Below are positions 39,149 to 49,760 of a stretch of DNA of 64,000 bases, piece by piece. Under the pieces are notes generated by a model that saw only the letters and a list, made by a program, of their open reading frames with translations, ran no database searches and was not told the DNA's origin. Within the stretch, counting starts at the first letter, position 1. Each line of letters starts with the position of its first letter. Source of the stretch: Alternaria dauci (Eukaryota; Ascomycota; Dothideomycetes; Pleosporales; Pleosporaceae); NCBI RefSeq assembly GCF_042100115.1, contig NC_091279.1:2604001-2668000 (forward strand), given 5' to 3'. The translations under genes and the position numbers were made by a program.

Positions 39149-39929
39149 TCACGGGTGTGCCTTGGCGACGGCCTCGTAGAAGGCCTTGCCCTGAGCAGTG
39201 GCGACTCGGAGCTCCAAAGCGGAAGGTTGGCGCGAGCCATCACCACCAGCGAAAGTGCCTGCGCCCCAGGGGCTACCCCCGTGGATCTCATCAAGGTTGG
39301 CTAGGTCACCTATTACAGCATTAGAGGCCTATCCTACGTGCATCCCTAAGGAAATGGAAACTTGCCAAAAGTGGTCTTGTATCCTAGAGGCACATAAATG
39401 AAGCCGTGATGGGCTAAAGTCGACATGGCGGCAATAGCAGTCGATTCTTGCCCACCACCCTGCGTGCCAGTGGAAACGAACAGACCGGCGTACTTGCCCC
39501 AAAAGGAGCCCTGCTGCCACTGCTTGCCCGTCTGATCCCACAGTGTTCTCCATTGTGCGGGGAAGCTGCCGTAGCGCGTTGGAATGCCGAAGAGGACGCC
39601 GTCAAAGGCCTCAAGCTCAGAAGGATCGTTCAGCGTGGCAACGTCTTCAGGTTTGGCCGGCGCGTACATCTTCTGGAGAACGTCCTGAGGAAGGGTCTCA
39701 GGAACTTCGAAAGCTTTGTCAATACACTTGGTTGAGCAAGGAGGAGCTCATTTCCTACTGGAAGATGGTAGCATCGCCGCCAGCCTCCCTAATACCCTTC
39801 AGCTCGGCATCGGCCTGTAGAAGTGCGGTTAGCAGATTACACTTCCCACCCTGATGATGGTGGCTAACACACCAACTGCTTGACATGTCCATACATTGAT
39901 TAATAAACAATCGCAATCTTGGGAGCCAT
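39149..39929 (-). pseudogene. WrbA-like NAD(P)H:quinone oxidoreductase (flavodoxin fold), broken
   Basis: Segments on the minus strand: 39929-39873 (MAPKIAIVY-stop-SMYGHVKQL), 39814-39759 (ADAELKGIREAGGDATIF), about 39705-39366 (VPETLPQDVLQKMYAPAKP ... GIPTRYG ... STGTQGGGQE ... AHHGFIYVPLG) and 39309-39149 ([17 protein letters not shown] ... AKAHP). These are the FMN-binding flavodoxin motifs of WrbA/Alt a 7-type enzymes, which reduce quinones by two electrons. Lesions: codon 10 is TAA where the family has Tyr, and the only visible GT-AG pair between segments 2 and 3 does not restore frame. The last intron (39310-39365) appears to use a GC-AG pair (GCAAGT...ATAG). Damage is not of RIP type. 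The family call is firm and inactivation probable; assembly error cannot be excluded. Confidence 0.8.
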
Positions 39930-41217
39930 TTTTCAAAATTGAAAAGAGTATTGAACTGGTGGAGATAGAGCGGGGAAGTGGGTTAGTGGAAGGGCTGCAA
40001 CGATGGTTACACGACGGGTTTACATCTCCCCCGCTGATCGCCTACCGAGGCGAGAGCATTCAGGCCGATTGTCACTCAATCGCCACAAAGTGGACCACCC
40101 GTGGCCTCGATATCGCCGTGTACTTCGTAAGCAAAGCCAGGAATGCTGCATGAGCCGTTGTCCAACATGTCCGTTACGGAGATGGCCTGTCCGTTGAAAC
40201 GCACAAGGGTCATCTGGTGCAGTGGGTCGCGACTTAATGCGAGGCTTAGAGGTGGTTAGAATGGTGCTGCAGACGCGTGGATGCATCGGACACAGTCAAC
40301 GCGGCATCAGCGCCGTTCGCGTTGTTCAGCATGCTTGGTTCACAATACTCGGTCCCGGCACATTGGGATACCATTTTGCCTGAACGATGATGCAGGCTGA
40401 TCAAGGGTCCTCAACTATCTGCCTTGATGCTACGGTAGGTCGAGCGCTAATCCCATGCTTTAGTCCGGTACTTCGCCAAGGATATGCTATGGGGCTACAC
40501 ATCTGTGCACGCTACTTTGGATTGCCATTTTTTCCTATTCAGGAAAGAGGACTAGGGGCTACATGCATATACGAACAGGGATCTGGGTTCTGGAATGATG
40601 TCCCTGTGAGCGTGACTCGGTAATCTTAGTTCTAGCGGCTGGCTAGCTGGTCTTGGTGATCTGACCGCCTCGGCCCGATTTCATTACAAAGTCGGCCCTT
40701 TCGGACCTACCACGAATGCCGAAAGCAGCGGTTCTCTCCGCAAGCTGTTCGCTCTTCAGGACGTTGCTTTTACAGGGTGATTGGTAATGTCATGTACATT
40801 GCAAAAGAATAACAGGAAGGCCACGGCTCTCTAGCCTCGTTGTCCTTTCTGCCTTCACGAGTGATTCTTGATTTCAAACGCCTGCCACTGTTCGGATTTA
40901 GTGACATCGCGTCAGCTTAAGGTCCGTGAAATTTGCCCGCAGTATCACCGAGTCGCACAGCCAGACTGGCAACGATCCCTTCGAGTTGATGGGAGAATAC
41001 AGCTTGGACGTCAAGATGAGGTGCCACTGATCCGTAAATTGGTCAGCTCGCAAAGTCGATCGAGAAAAGCGTCTGGCGTGGAGGACGGACCAGTTAATTT
41101 GGACTTGAAAACTTATATAGAGAACCGGCGTGCATTGTTTCATTTCCACCACATATCTCTATTCAACGTACTCGTTTTCGTTTGCGTACGCCTCGCTCCA
41201 TCCTTACTCCTCATCAA
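39930..41217. other. Intergenic region
   Basis: Ordinary-composition sequence with several short open frames (for example 40387-40623 plus, 40020-40286 minus, 40868-41245 plus) that show no family motifs and contradict one another. The last 100 bp are the upstream region of the beta-propeller gene. Confidence 0.45.
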
Positions 41218-41860
41218 ATGCTCTTCGAACCAAGATCTCTATTGATTGTAGGCCTAGCATTTATACTACCAGCCCTACCTGTGTCATCCTACAGCACTCC
41301 CTTACCCCAGCAGCAAGGTCTCTACAACAGCGAAATCGTCTACGAATTTCCTAATCCTACCTAGTTAGAGAATATCGCTGTGCAGCATAATAGCTAGATC
41401 CTTATAACTACAATTAGCGCGCCGACTCTGCTATAAGTTAACCTAAGTTAGTAGCGCAAGTCCGTAGTTATTACACGTATCCCTAACGCGACAGGCGTTC
41501 TTAGCATTATTAAGTTAGAGAAAGACGTCTTCTATATTAGCGCAGGAGATATAAGTAACGTGACTACTACGAGCCTTATTTTCCTAACTAAGATCTAGAA
41601 AGTAGATATACGGCCTTTCTATGTTAACGCGAAAGGGAACGTTACTTAACTATTAAAGATTTCTATAATTATAGACCTCTTAAACACTACCTTTATTAAT
41701 ACACTATACTAACTTAGGCCTAAAGACAAATCTATAATCCTTATTTCTAATTCTAGCGCAGGCTATATTCTTAGACTAGATGTTAAGACTAGCGTCGCTT
41801 TAGTTATTATTAGTAACCTAATAATATAATTAATAATCCCTAGTGTAGTAGGCGTTACTA

Positions 41861-41899
41861 TAGTGTCTATACGCGTAATACCTAGGTTCGCGTAATGCC
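41861..41899 (+). repeat. Left terminal inverted repeat of the Fot1-like element
   Basis: 39 bp, beginning TAGTGTCTATACGCG and ending CGTAATGCC; it contains an internal GCGTAAT repeat pair. Perfect inverse match to 45468-45506. The two ends being identical despite RIP shows equal mutation on both strands or protection by few CpA sites. Confidence 0.95.
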
Positions 41900-43894
41900 C
41901 GCCCCTAACACTATAACACTATAACTTTAGCGCGATATAACTCTACTAATATAGATCTAATTTAAGAAGTAATTAAAGAAATTAAATTATATAAGCTAGG
42001 AGATAATTTCTTATATATAAAAGTTACTACTAAGTTTAATATTAACTAGCGTACGCTTACTTAAAGATATTAGGGTAAAATAAGACCCTATAGTATTAGC
42101 TATTAATCCCTCTACTTATAATATAAAGCTAAGCTTATATAATATATTAAGATACTTACTAAATAACGTTTACTACCTATAAGGATAATAATATAGTAGT
42201 TTACTTTATCTTTAGCTAGAAAAGGGGTTTTAAAAAGCTAGGTTACCTACTTTATAAATACGTACTTAGATAACCTTATTACCTAGTATAGTTAGGGGAT
42301 AGACTAGTTATAGTATAAAGCTAATTTAGGGGCTAAGTATAGTTTATACTTTAAGCTTTTATATAAAAAGATAGTAGAGTATAACCTTATACTAACTTAT
42401 ATATTTAATATAGATAAGAAAGGATTTTAACTTAGAATACTTAGTAGAATAAAGTAGGTATTTAATAAGGTACTCTATAACTAAAAAAAAGTAACTTAGG
42501 CTCTTTAAGATAGCTTAACTAAGTAGATAACTATCTTAGCTTATATTTATTTAGATAGCTTAGTTCTAAGTCCTTTTCTTATCTTTAAAGTAGCTAATAA
42601 AGCTATATAAACTAGCTAAGTTAATACTATATAAGTAAGAAACTACTTAGTATTTACTATATTATAACCCTCTAGCTAGAGTAATAATAATATTAGGTTA
42701 TATTAGCTTAAGAAGGTATTTAAAAGAGAAACTAAGTAGTATACTTTAACTAAGTATTAATTACTACTTCTTAATAACTATAAATCTTATATTATAATAG
42801 ACTTTATTAATTATTACTATAATTATAAAATCCTATTAGCTATATTTCTATCTTATACTACCTATACACTTTAACTACTTAATATTAAGATATTTAAGCC
42901 TCTCTTAACTACTTATTTATCTAAACTAATAAACTTTCTTTAATTAAGCTATAGTTTACTTAATATTAGTAAAGGAGACTTCTTCTTACTTTTCTAGAGG
43001 GCTTAGAGTAGTACTTTTAAACCTCTACTTATTAAAATATTATTTAAAGTAACTAGTATATACTTACCTAACTATAGTAGAGTTTTTTATTACTAATTCT
43101 CTATTAGGAATAAGTACTTAATATAGTAGGTAGGTATAGAAATATTAAAAAGAGTATATATTATAGTTTTTTTTTTTTTTATAGCTAAATACTATTTAGC
43201 TAGTTTCTATAAGGTCTCTTTTTCCTATACTATCCCTAAGCCTAATAGTTCTTTAACTACTTATACTTCCCTTAGTTCCTTTACTATATAACCTAGATAC
43301 TATACTTAAGAAGTTTACTAAAGAAGTATTAGATTTAGATAAAAGCTTAACTTCTATACTTAGTAGAGAAGACTAGCTTAAGATTAAGTCTATTATATAC
43401 TATATAGTAAAAGATTAAAGTAATAAGGATATTAAGAAGCTTTAATAAAGTTTATACTATATTATAGCTTAAAATAATATCCTCTAAAGAGAGATTAAGG
43501 ACCTTAGGGAGTCTCTAGTAATTAAAAAGAGGTATAATAATAAGTCCTATACCTTATAGCTTAAGAGTACTTAGGGGTATTATAGAGGAGCTATTTTTTA
43601 GTTACCTAAGCGTGTTTAATAAGCTTAGGATAATAAAGTATTATAATAATAATAAGCTATATAATAATAACTTTAAAAAGTAGAGAGGAGATAGCTAAAG
43701 GAGTAAACCTACTATTATAAGCTTTAATTACTTAAGGTAAAGTATATTAAATAAGAGAAATATTAAGAGGTGTAGAGGAAGGAGTTAACTAAAAAGATAG
43801 CTAAAAAATAATATTAGAAAGTACTTTATAACTCTTAAAAAGCTATATAACTATTTTAAAAAAGTAAGTATAAAGCTTTATAAGCTCCTAAGAT

Positions 43895-45209
43895 CCCCCC
43901 TAGGCCTTAGGGATAGGGCCTATAGTATTATCTTATATTATATTACTAAGAAATTTTAAAGCTAAGCCTAAACTATCTTAATATATTTAGAAGTCTCTTT
44001 TTACTTATAATACCTCTCTATTTATCCCTTATATTATACTTAGCTATACTACCTTAATATCCCTACTATTATAATTACTACTAATACTACCTAGAGATTA
44101 AGAAGCTCTATTATATTATAGTAATTATAGTAATTACGGTTATAGTTATAGTTATAGTTATAATTATAATTATAATTCCCTTTAAGCGGCTATAAAGCCT
44201 ATATATTAGTAGTAGTACCTTTATATATTACTACTATAGCTATTAAAGCTATAGCTATTATACTATACTTATTACTATTATATACCTAAATCTTATTATA
44301 TTATATCCTAAACCTTTTATATTATTAAATTAATTATCTATTACTTATACTTATCTTAGCTCCTTAATAATATCTATAATATATAGTAGCTAGTCCTTAA
44401 AGTCCCTATTATAGACCTCCTCTAAGTACCTATACTACTTATTAGTTATTATAGTACTAGTAACCTATATATTATATATATACTAGACCTATATATCCTA
44501 GAGAAGAGTAAATAACTTATTAGCTTTATTTATACCTTTACTAGCTAGTATAATAGTAGTACTTATAAAGAGGACTTTAGTAATAAATACTAGGTCCCTA
44601 AGTATATAGTTAAATTCTATTTTAGTAAACCTATAAAATAGGCTAAGAGATTAAATATAAGTTTAGAACTTATACTTAAGGTTACTTTTAAGGGGGTTAA
44701 TCTTAATAATAACTTTATACTTACTATACTACTTAATAGTAGCTACTATAGTTACTATAAGGGTTACTAAGCCCTCTAAAACTAGGCGCTTTATACTTAT
44801 AATAATATTATATATAATAACCTTTATATTAGAGATACTAGAGTTACTAGAGTTACTAGATATACTAGATATACTAGATATATTAAAGTGTAGGAGTTAA
44901 GAGAAGAAAATTTAAGTTACTTAAATATTTCTTTATTCTTAAGTACTATAGTTATAAGCCTAGATATAAGCTATAGACTATAGTTTAAAAACTCCTTTTC
45001 CCCCTAAACTCCTCTTCTCCCTAATATTACTATAACTTTCTAGTACTACCTAAAGTTTAAGGCTTTTACTTTAACTTATCTATTATTAAATATATATAGC
45101 TATATAAAGTAAAACTAGGTATTTAGGAAATATACCTTTACTATAATTTATTATAGAATCTTTTAATAGTATTATACTTACGTCTTTTACTAGTACGTTT
45201 ATTATATAA
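43895..45209 (-). mobile_element. D4: inverted D copy in the Fot1-like element, with exact 15-bp TSD
   Basis: A 1315-bp insert flanked by exact copies of ataagctcctaagat (43880-43894, 45210-45224). Read on the minus strand it starts TTATATAATAAACG and ends AAGGCCTAGGGGGG. It is the one uninterrupted copy of the D1/D3 subtype and shows the empty sites of B (near 44930) and E2 (near 44380). The conceptual frame ends P-K-A-stop at the element end, and the (AATTAT)n tract at 44140-44180 encodes the Gln/Leu run. No known domain. Confidence 0.85.
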
Positions 45210-45467
45210 ATAAGCTCCTAAGATAGCTATAAAGTATTAGAAGTATATTAGTAATACTATAGCTTCTATATAAGCCCTAGTAGTTATACTAGTAGCTCTA
45301 CCCTAAAGAACTAAAACGTAGTTAATTTATACCCCTAAAAAATATTCTAAGTAAGCTAAAACTTCTATAAGGCTATATATAGTATAAATCTAGCTTTACG
45401 TAACTTTATTATAATTTTTAGTAGCGTTATAGCTTCTTTTCTTATAAGGTTACAGTGTTATTACCTA

Positions 45468-45506
45468 GGCATTACGCGAACCTAGGTATTACGCGTATAG
45501 ACACTA
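45468..45506 (-). repeat. Right terminal inverted repeat of the Fot1-like element
   Basis: Reverse complement of 41861-41899, followed by TA and the 3' half of the beta-propeller gene. Confidence 0.95.
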
Positions 45507-45891
45507 TAGAATCTATATATACAGCTCTAACCTATTCTACGCTAATTTTGCCGCGACGAAGTTCTTTAAGATACCTATCTCACTTACTACTAGCGTGCTA
45601 ACTAGGCCACCTACACTTATCATAAATAGTACACTTATAGATAACTTCACTCTCTCTAGGGATAGAAAGAAGGCCTAGGCCGCCGCGAACCCTTACAACT
45701 CATTAATTAAAATTAACATACCTAGCCAGAAGTTTCGTACTATCGCTAAGGGCCTAAATGCAACGTCTGCCGCATTAGGCTGGACCTGCGCTAATTACAA
45801 CAGCGTGTATTTCGTTAGTAGCGGTGGACTCGACTTCCCTCTTACAAATCCTGGTGTGAGTGGAGGCAGAGTTGTGAGAGTCGATCTCTAG

Positions 45892-47450
45892 AGGGACACA
45901 TCGGTCCCTCTTCAGCGTTGTAGACGAGATAGAGCTAGGTAGAATAATAGCGTTATTGTTGGAGCATTTAGATGGCCCGTGGACTCAGCGTCAGCTTGGC
46001 AGAGTGGAGATGTTCTGAGGCTGTTTGCGAGACGATGTGAGGCCGTGTTCGCCTGCAAGTTGCTGTCCTATCAATTCTAGCTTTGATCTAACGAACTTCG
46101 CGTCCGACAAGACAGTGGCAAACATATCTGTACACACCTCATGCTGTTGACGGCTACTCGCCTGCTTGGACTCAACGCCGATTGTTCGAGAGCAACGTAA
46201 GTGATGTTATGCAGCTTGCCAGGAAGTGCCCAAAGGCTTGGGTCCAAAGGCTTGGGACATTACTGATCTCGTAATCATGCGTGATCCAAGAGCTACAGCA
46301 TTGGTAGACTTGGCAGGCATACTCGGACATGATGTGAACAGCACATGTCTGAGCTGTCTCCCCAGATCTGTCTCCTTGCAAGTTCCTACACCATCTGTAT
46401 ATAGTCTAGGCGAGTAGCAGCAATACTGTGCTACTGTTTTACTTTCAGTCAATTAGCGCATTACCAGAGAAGACATTTCTCGGTATATGTGCTCGTTCGA
46501 TAAATGCGTTTCTATGAGACGGCGACTACGATGTCGTCTGGGACTCAATGTGAATACGCGACGGCGCGAACTCAAGTGATGTTCGGCGAGGTCCAACACG
46601 GTCGCCAAGATCCAGTGGCCGCGTGGAGGTTCGTGGCATTGACATTGAGTATTGAAGGGGCGGCCGAAGATCAGGGTCCCACCGACAAAGTAGGGGCCCG
46701 GCTCCAAGTCGACGATCTGCATTCCTGGTTCCAGGATCCACAAATCCTTGCAAGCTGACTCAGTCCATTACTTCAGAAGATAGGACCGTTACAGCAGATG
46801 TAAGAGCGTATCCCAGTCTTATCCTCACCCTCGAAGTGTAGTATTGCATAGTCTAGACTTCCGCTACCGAGTCACTATTCAATGAAGGTCACTGCATATC
46901 GAATGTCAAACCTGTCAGCCGCCATCTGTTTAAAGCGGTTGGGCCACTAGCTTACACTGGAGGCCCCCTTGTCCTTGCGGAGAATACTTATTTTCACTCT
47001 ACAGCTACCAGCGGCCATTGACTAAAATTGCCATGGAATACCTATTGTTCAACGCGCCGCTGGTACAACAGCACATCCACCACTCTATGGACATAACATC
47101 AAATGTCTTCGTGCGCAATAGAAATGATAAACGAGATACAGTACACAATGTTGTACGTTCCTTAAGAAAGATGCTAATAGTTTTCCTGCACCGCTTTCTT
47201 GTCAAACGCCTAACTAAAGCCTAGTTTTATAATGCACAGGAATATTAGGGACCTGTAAGCTTCTCCGCTCATCGCTATGCGTTCAACCTTAACGGCGTGC
47301 TTACCCCTTAGTAGAGCCTACCTAACAGCGCGGTATTACATATACCTATAGCTGCGGGCAGCGTAGATCTAGGATTTAGAGGCGACTCTAACAGTTTACG
47401 GGAGATTAGGACGAGGGGAAGCTATAGTAATAGTAAGGGTGTCCTTACGC
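45892..47450. other. Unassigned region with degenerate open frames
   Basis: Mixed composition. Open frames at 46226-46417 and 46504-46758 (plus) and 46453-46743 (minus) overlap and show no recognised family. 47018-47224 holds a short plus-strand frame. From about 47220 the CpA-depleted style returns. I see no transposon ends. Confidence 0.4.
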
Positions 47451-47454
47451 CTGC

Positions 47455-48060
47455 GTAAAGTAGACAGAAGGCGCAGAACTAGGCGGTATATATATTACCC
47501 TTTCCTAATTGTTCTTTGCTCTTAGTAAATACTAAACTAGATAAAGCTAGCGAGCCTTCTACAGGCGTAAAGAACAGCATATACGTAACCTTAAAGCTAA
47601 GTTTTTAATCTTATAAGATAGCGAGCAACTTCTTAGGTTAGAAAATAAACAGCTAGTGCTCGCACTAAAACGTTTCTACACTAAAAATAAGATTCTATAA
47701 GCTATCTCTATAAAGCCTCTAATCTTATCGCGGTAAGTAGCTATTAGCTCCCCTTTACTAGTTACCTATCCACTAGACCAAGATAGTAAAGGCGTAAAGA
47801 ACACTAATTAATCTCTAGACATCACTAGGATTGTTAGATCTGCCGATTTAGAGCATACTGCGTCTAGTTTAGAGACAAGAAATAATAAGATCTCCGCAAC
47901 AGAGGCCTGCTATCGGATTTAATCGCGCCCCCTTGTCGACCAGGGGCTAACCGACATCACCGATCTCTATGAGCAGTTGAAGGGACCCGCAAATTCTGAA
48001 GGCTGCCTAGTTGCTTTCAAAGCGAGTGCGACTCCTGAGGCAGTATATCAGTCGAAACGA
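47455..48060 (+). pseudogene. RIP-decayed bZIP transcription factor (paralogue of 34587-35679)
   Basis: The basic region is split by an apparent intron (about 47490-47562, GTATAT...GCTAG) at the same codon as in the intact gene: RQKAQN-stop-A, then FYRRKEQHIRNL. The zipper follows (SEQLLRLENKQLVLAL against TQLLRSENERLRLAL in the intact copy). A downstream segment, DQGLTDITDLYEQLKG (about 47938-47985), matches NQGLGDIEDLYERLKR of the intact gene. TAG/TAA interrupt it at former Gln/Arg positions. Shared intron and shared C-terminal motif show common descent; the sequences differ enough that this is an old duplication rather than a recent copy. Confidence 0.8.
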
Positions 48061-49760
48061 AGCGCTGGACCTGAACATCCAACGCAGTCATTTCTCAGCT
48101 CAAAAGTTTGGCCGTATCTTCCGTTTTGACACCAAATGCCTCCACCACCATGGGGGGGTAGATTGGCCGCTTATTGTTTTACGATGCCAAGTGCGTTGAC
48201 CATGAGCGAACGAGTCCGAGTGATTTGCTCTCTGCTGCACGAGAAGACTAAATGCTCAATTCAATCCATCGTTTTGCAACATGGAATGTCAGTCAAGCTT
48301 GATTGAATGCCTTTCACCCCACTAAATCAAGAATCAGGAGCAATGCCCTGAGTGTTGAGCCAACGATACACGATGTGAAGAAGCTAGTTCCAACAACGAT
48401 TTTGATTGCTATTGGAGCCGTCACTTGGTCGAGATTGACTTCTCGACGCTTGAGATCATCTCTGCACAAAGGAAATGTAACATGCACCCGTACTAAGAGA
48501 GCGTCATTGACCTGATGTCTCTGCCGCTTCATAGAATGCTTCACCGACGGTGATCAAAAGTCAAAGCCTCATGCCGTCTCTCGTCGAAGCCTGGCCTTGA
48601 GTGCGTTGATTGAGCTACTTGCTTGGCTTTACAACACGCAGCGTGCACTGGCCTAGGAGGTGGTTGTGGACAAACGTGCATCAGTGCCGGTGTCGAGTTC
48701 ATAAACAGAAGGTGGAGCATCTGACGAAGTCGCCGACTAGACAAAGTGTCTTCCCAGTTTTGCAATACTGAATAGCCAAATAAGGTATGAGACTAATTTC
48801 GTTTACAGAAAGGGTCCACATGATCCAGGTGACCCACTCCATGATGACAGCCATTACCTAGACAACAATCGCCTACCAGTCCACATTGCCAATCTTCAGA
48901 CCCGGTAGACTCTCATAGATGCTCCCTAACTGATGTGCAAGCACCTTGCAAACACCCCTCCACATTCAGTACCCACAAGCTACTGTAGCTTGACCGCCGT
49001 TCTTCCCAATGTGCTGGCCTTGGCAATCAGGGTTGGCATCCCGGAGTCGGCTCCGACTGCTGCGTTCCCTATCGGCCCGCACATTGCCATGTAGCAACGC
49101 GGCAGAATTTTCGAGCCGAAGGATTGCTAGCTACTCTGCTACCCAAGAGCTACAAAGTTCTTCCATCAACCACCTCTCGCGCATATGCGGTTCACGTTCC
49201 CGTTACTTTAATTGGCCAATACGCGGCCTTGCTCGATCTTCTCTTCCACCAAAAGTCAGGTGGACTAGCACCTGATAATCATACAATCCACATAAACTTG
49301 AACACCACACCAACCTTGCACACGCTCACATAGTAGGTTGATGATGTCGTTGCCAATCGTGGTCTAACGTACAGCCTGAGTGAAAAGCTGCAATCTTGCG
49401 CTGAGAGGCATTGTCCGCATTCCAATCTTTCTTTGAGTTGATCTAAATATATTCACCTTGGAGGAAGAAAGCCTTGACACGATGCTCAGTGTGGCTCATA
49501 ACTGCAGAGACACACGGCTCAAGCGCTAAAACGATTGCTTCTTGGTGCTCGTGGAGTGCATGCCGGATCTACGGTTGCAGCAAGATTGCCTCACAGGCAT
49601 TGACACCCTTCAATCAAGTGAATGCGAATGTGGATCGAGAGTAGACAAGATAGTATTCCGAGCTACATATAGATAGACAAGCTAAGAGATACATTGCATA
49701 AGATGCCATGTCGCCTCAAATTTCTGATCCGCGTATTGAAACAGTAGAAATTTGAGAGGA
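48061..49760. other. Unassigned region, probable gene remnants
   Basis: GC-normal sequence with short frames (48303-48515, 48541-48765, 49009-49275, 49124-49333). The plus-strand stretch 48990-49330 reads like decayed coding DNA in more than one frame (NVLALAIRVGIP, then PVTLIGQYAALLDLLF), but I cannot assign a family. Confidence 0.35.

Larger units (their letters stand above)
41861..45506 (+). mobile_element. Fot1/pogo-type Tc1-mariner transposon, RIP-degenerate, carrying D4
   Basis: Bounded by 39-bp perfect terminal inverted repeats and a TA target duplication (41859-41860, 45507-45508). The outer end TAGTGTCTAT is what RIP makes of the pogo-type CAGTGTC end. Without D4 it is about 2.3 kb. 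The conceptual transposase begins near 41944 (HTH region), then NIDKKGF (DDE first Asp region, about 42408), IDFIN (about 42790), LNIKIFKPL (about 42880) and SKGDFFLLF, followed by a Gln-rich coiled-coil C terminus (43330-43890). Multiple TAG stops make it inactive. D4 sits near the transposase C terminus. Confidence 0.93.
41218..45891 (+). pseudogene. Secreted six-bladed beta-propeller (SMP-30/NHL-like) protein, RIPped and split by a Fot1 element
   Basis: The 5' part (41218-41860) starts MLFEPRSLLIVGLAF with a clean signal peptide to about VSSYS, then YEFPNPT-stop-LENIAV, the usual opening of fungal SMP-30/gluconolactonase-like secreted proteins. The 3' part (45507-45891) runs NLFYANFA ... 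AAANPYNSLIKINIP ... VYFVSSGGLDFPL ... GGRVVRVDL-stop. When the transposon and one TA are skipped, the frame joins directly (VVGVT/RIYIYSS). Several TAG/TAA codons stand where Trp or Gln is expected, a RIP pattern, but frame is kept throughout. The gene was therefore whole when the transposon landed, and both were mutated afterwards. Original function is unknown; enzymatic or host-interaction roles are possible for the family. Confidence 0.85.

Noticed and set aside
38856..39179. 107-codon plus-strand frame
   Set aside because: It overlaps the conserved last exon of the WrbA-like gene on the other strand and shows no domain.
40387..40623. 78-codon plus-strand frame
   Set aside because: No family features, signal or neighbouring exon; ordinary chance length for this composition.
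46226..46758. Several overlapping frames on both strands
   Set aside because: They conflict with each other and none has a recognisable motif; kept only as an unassigned region.
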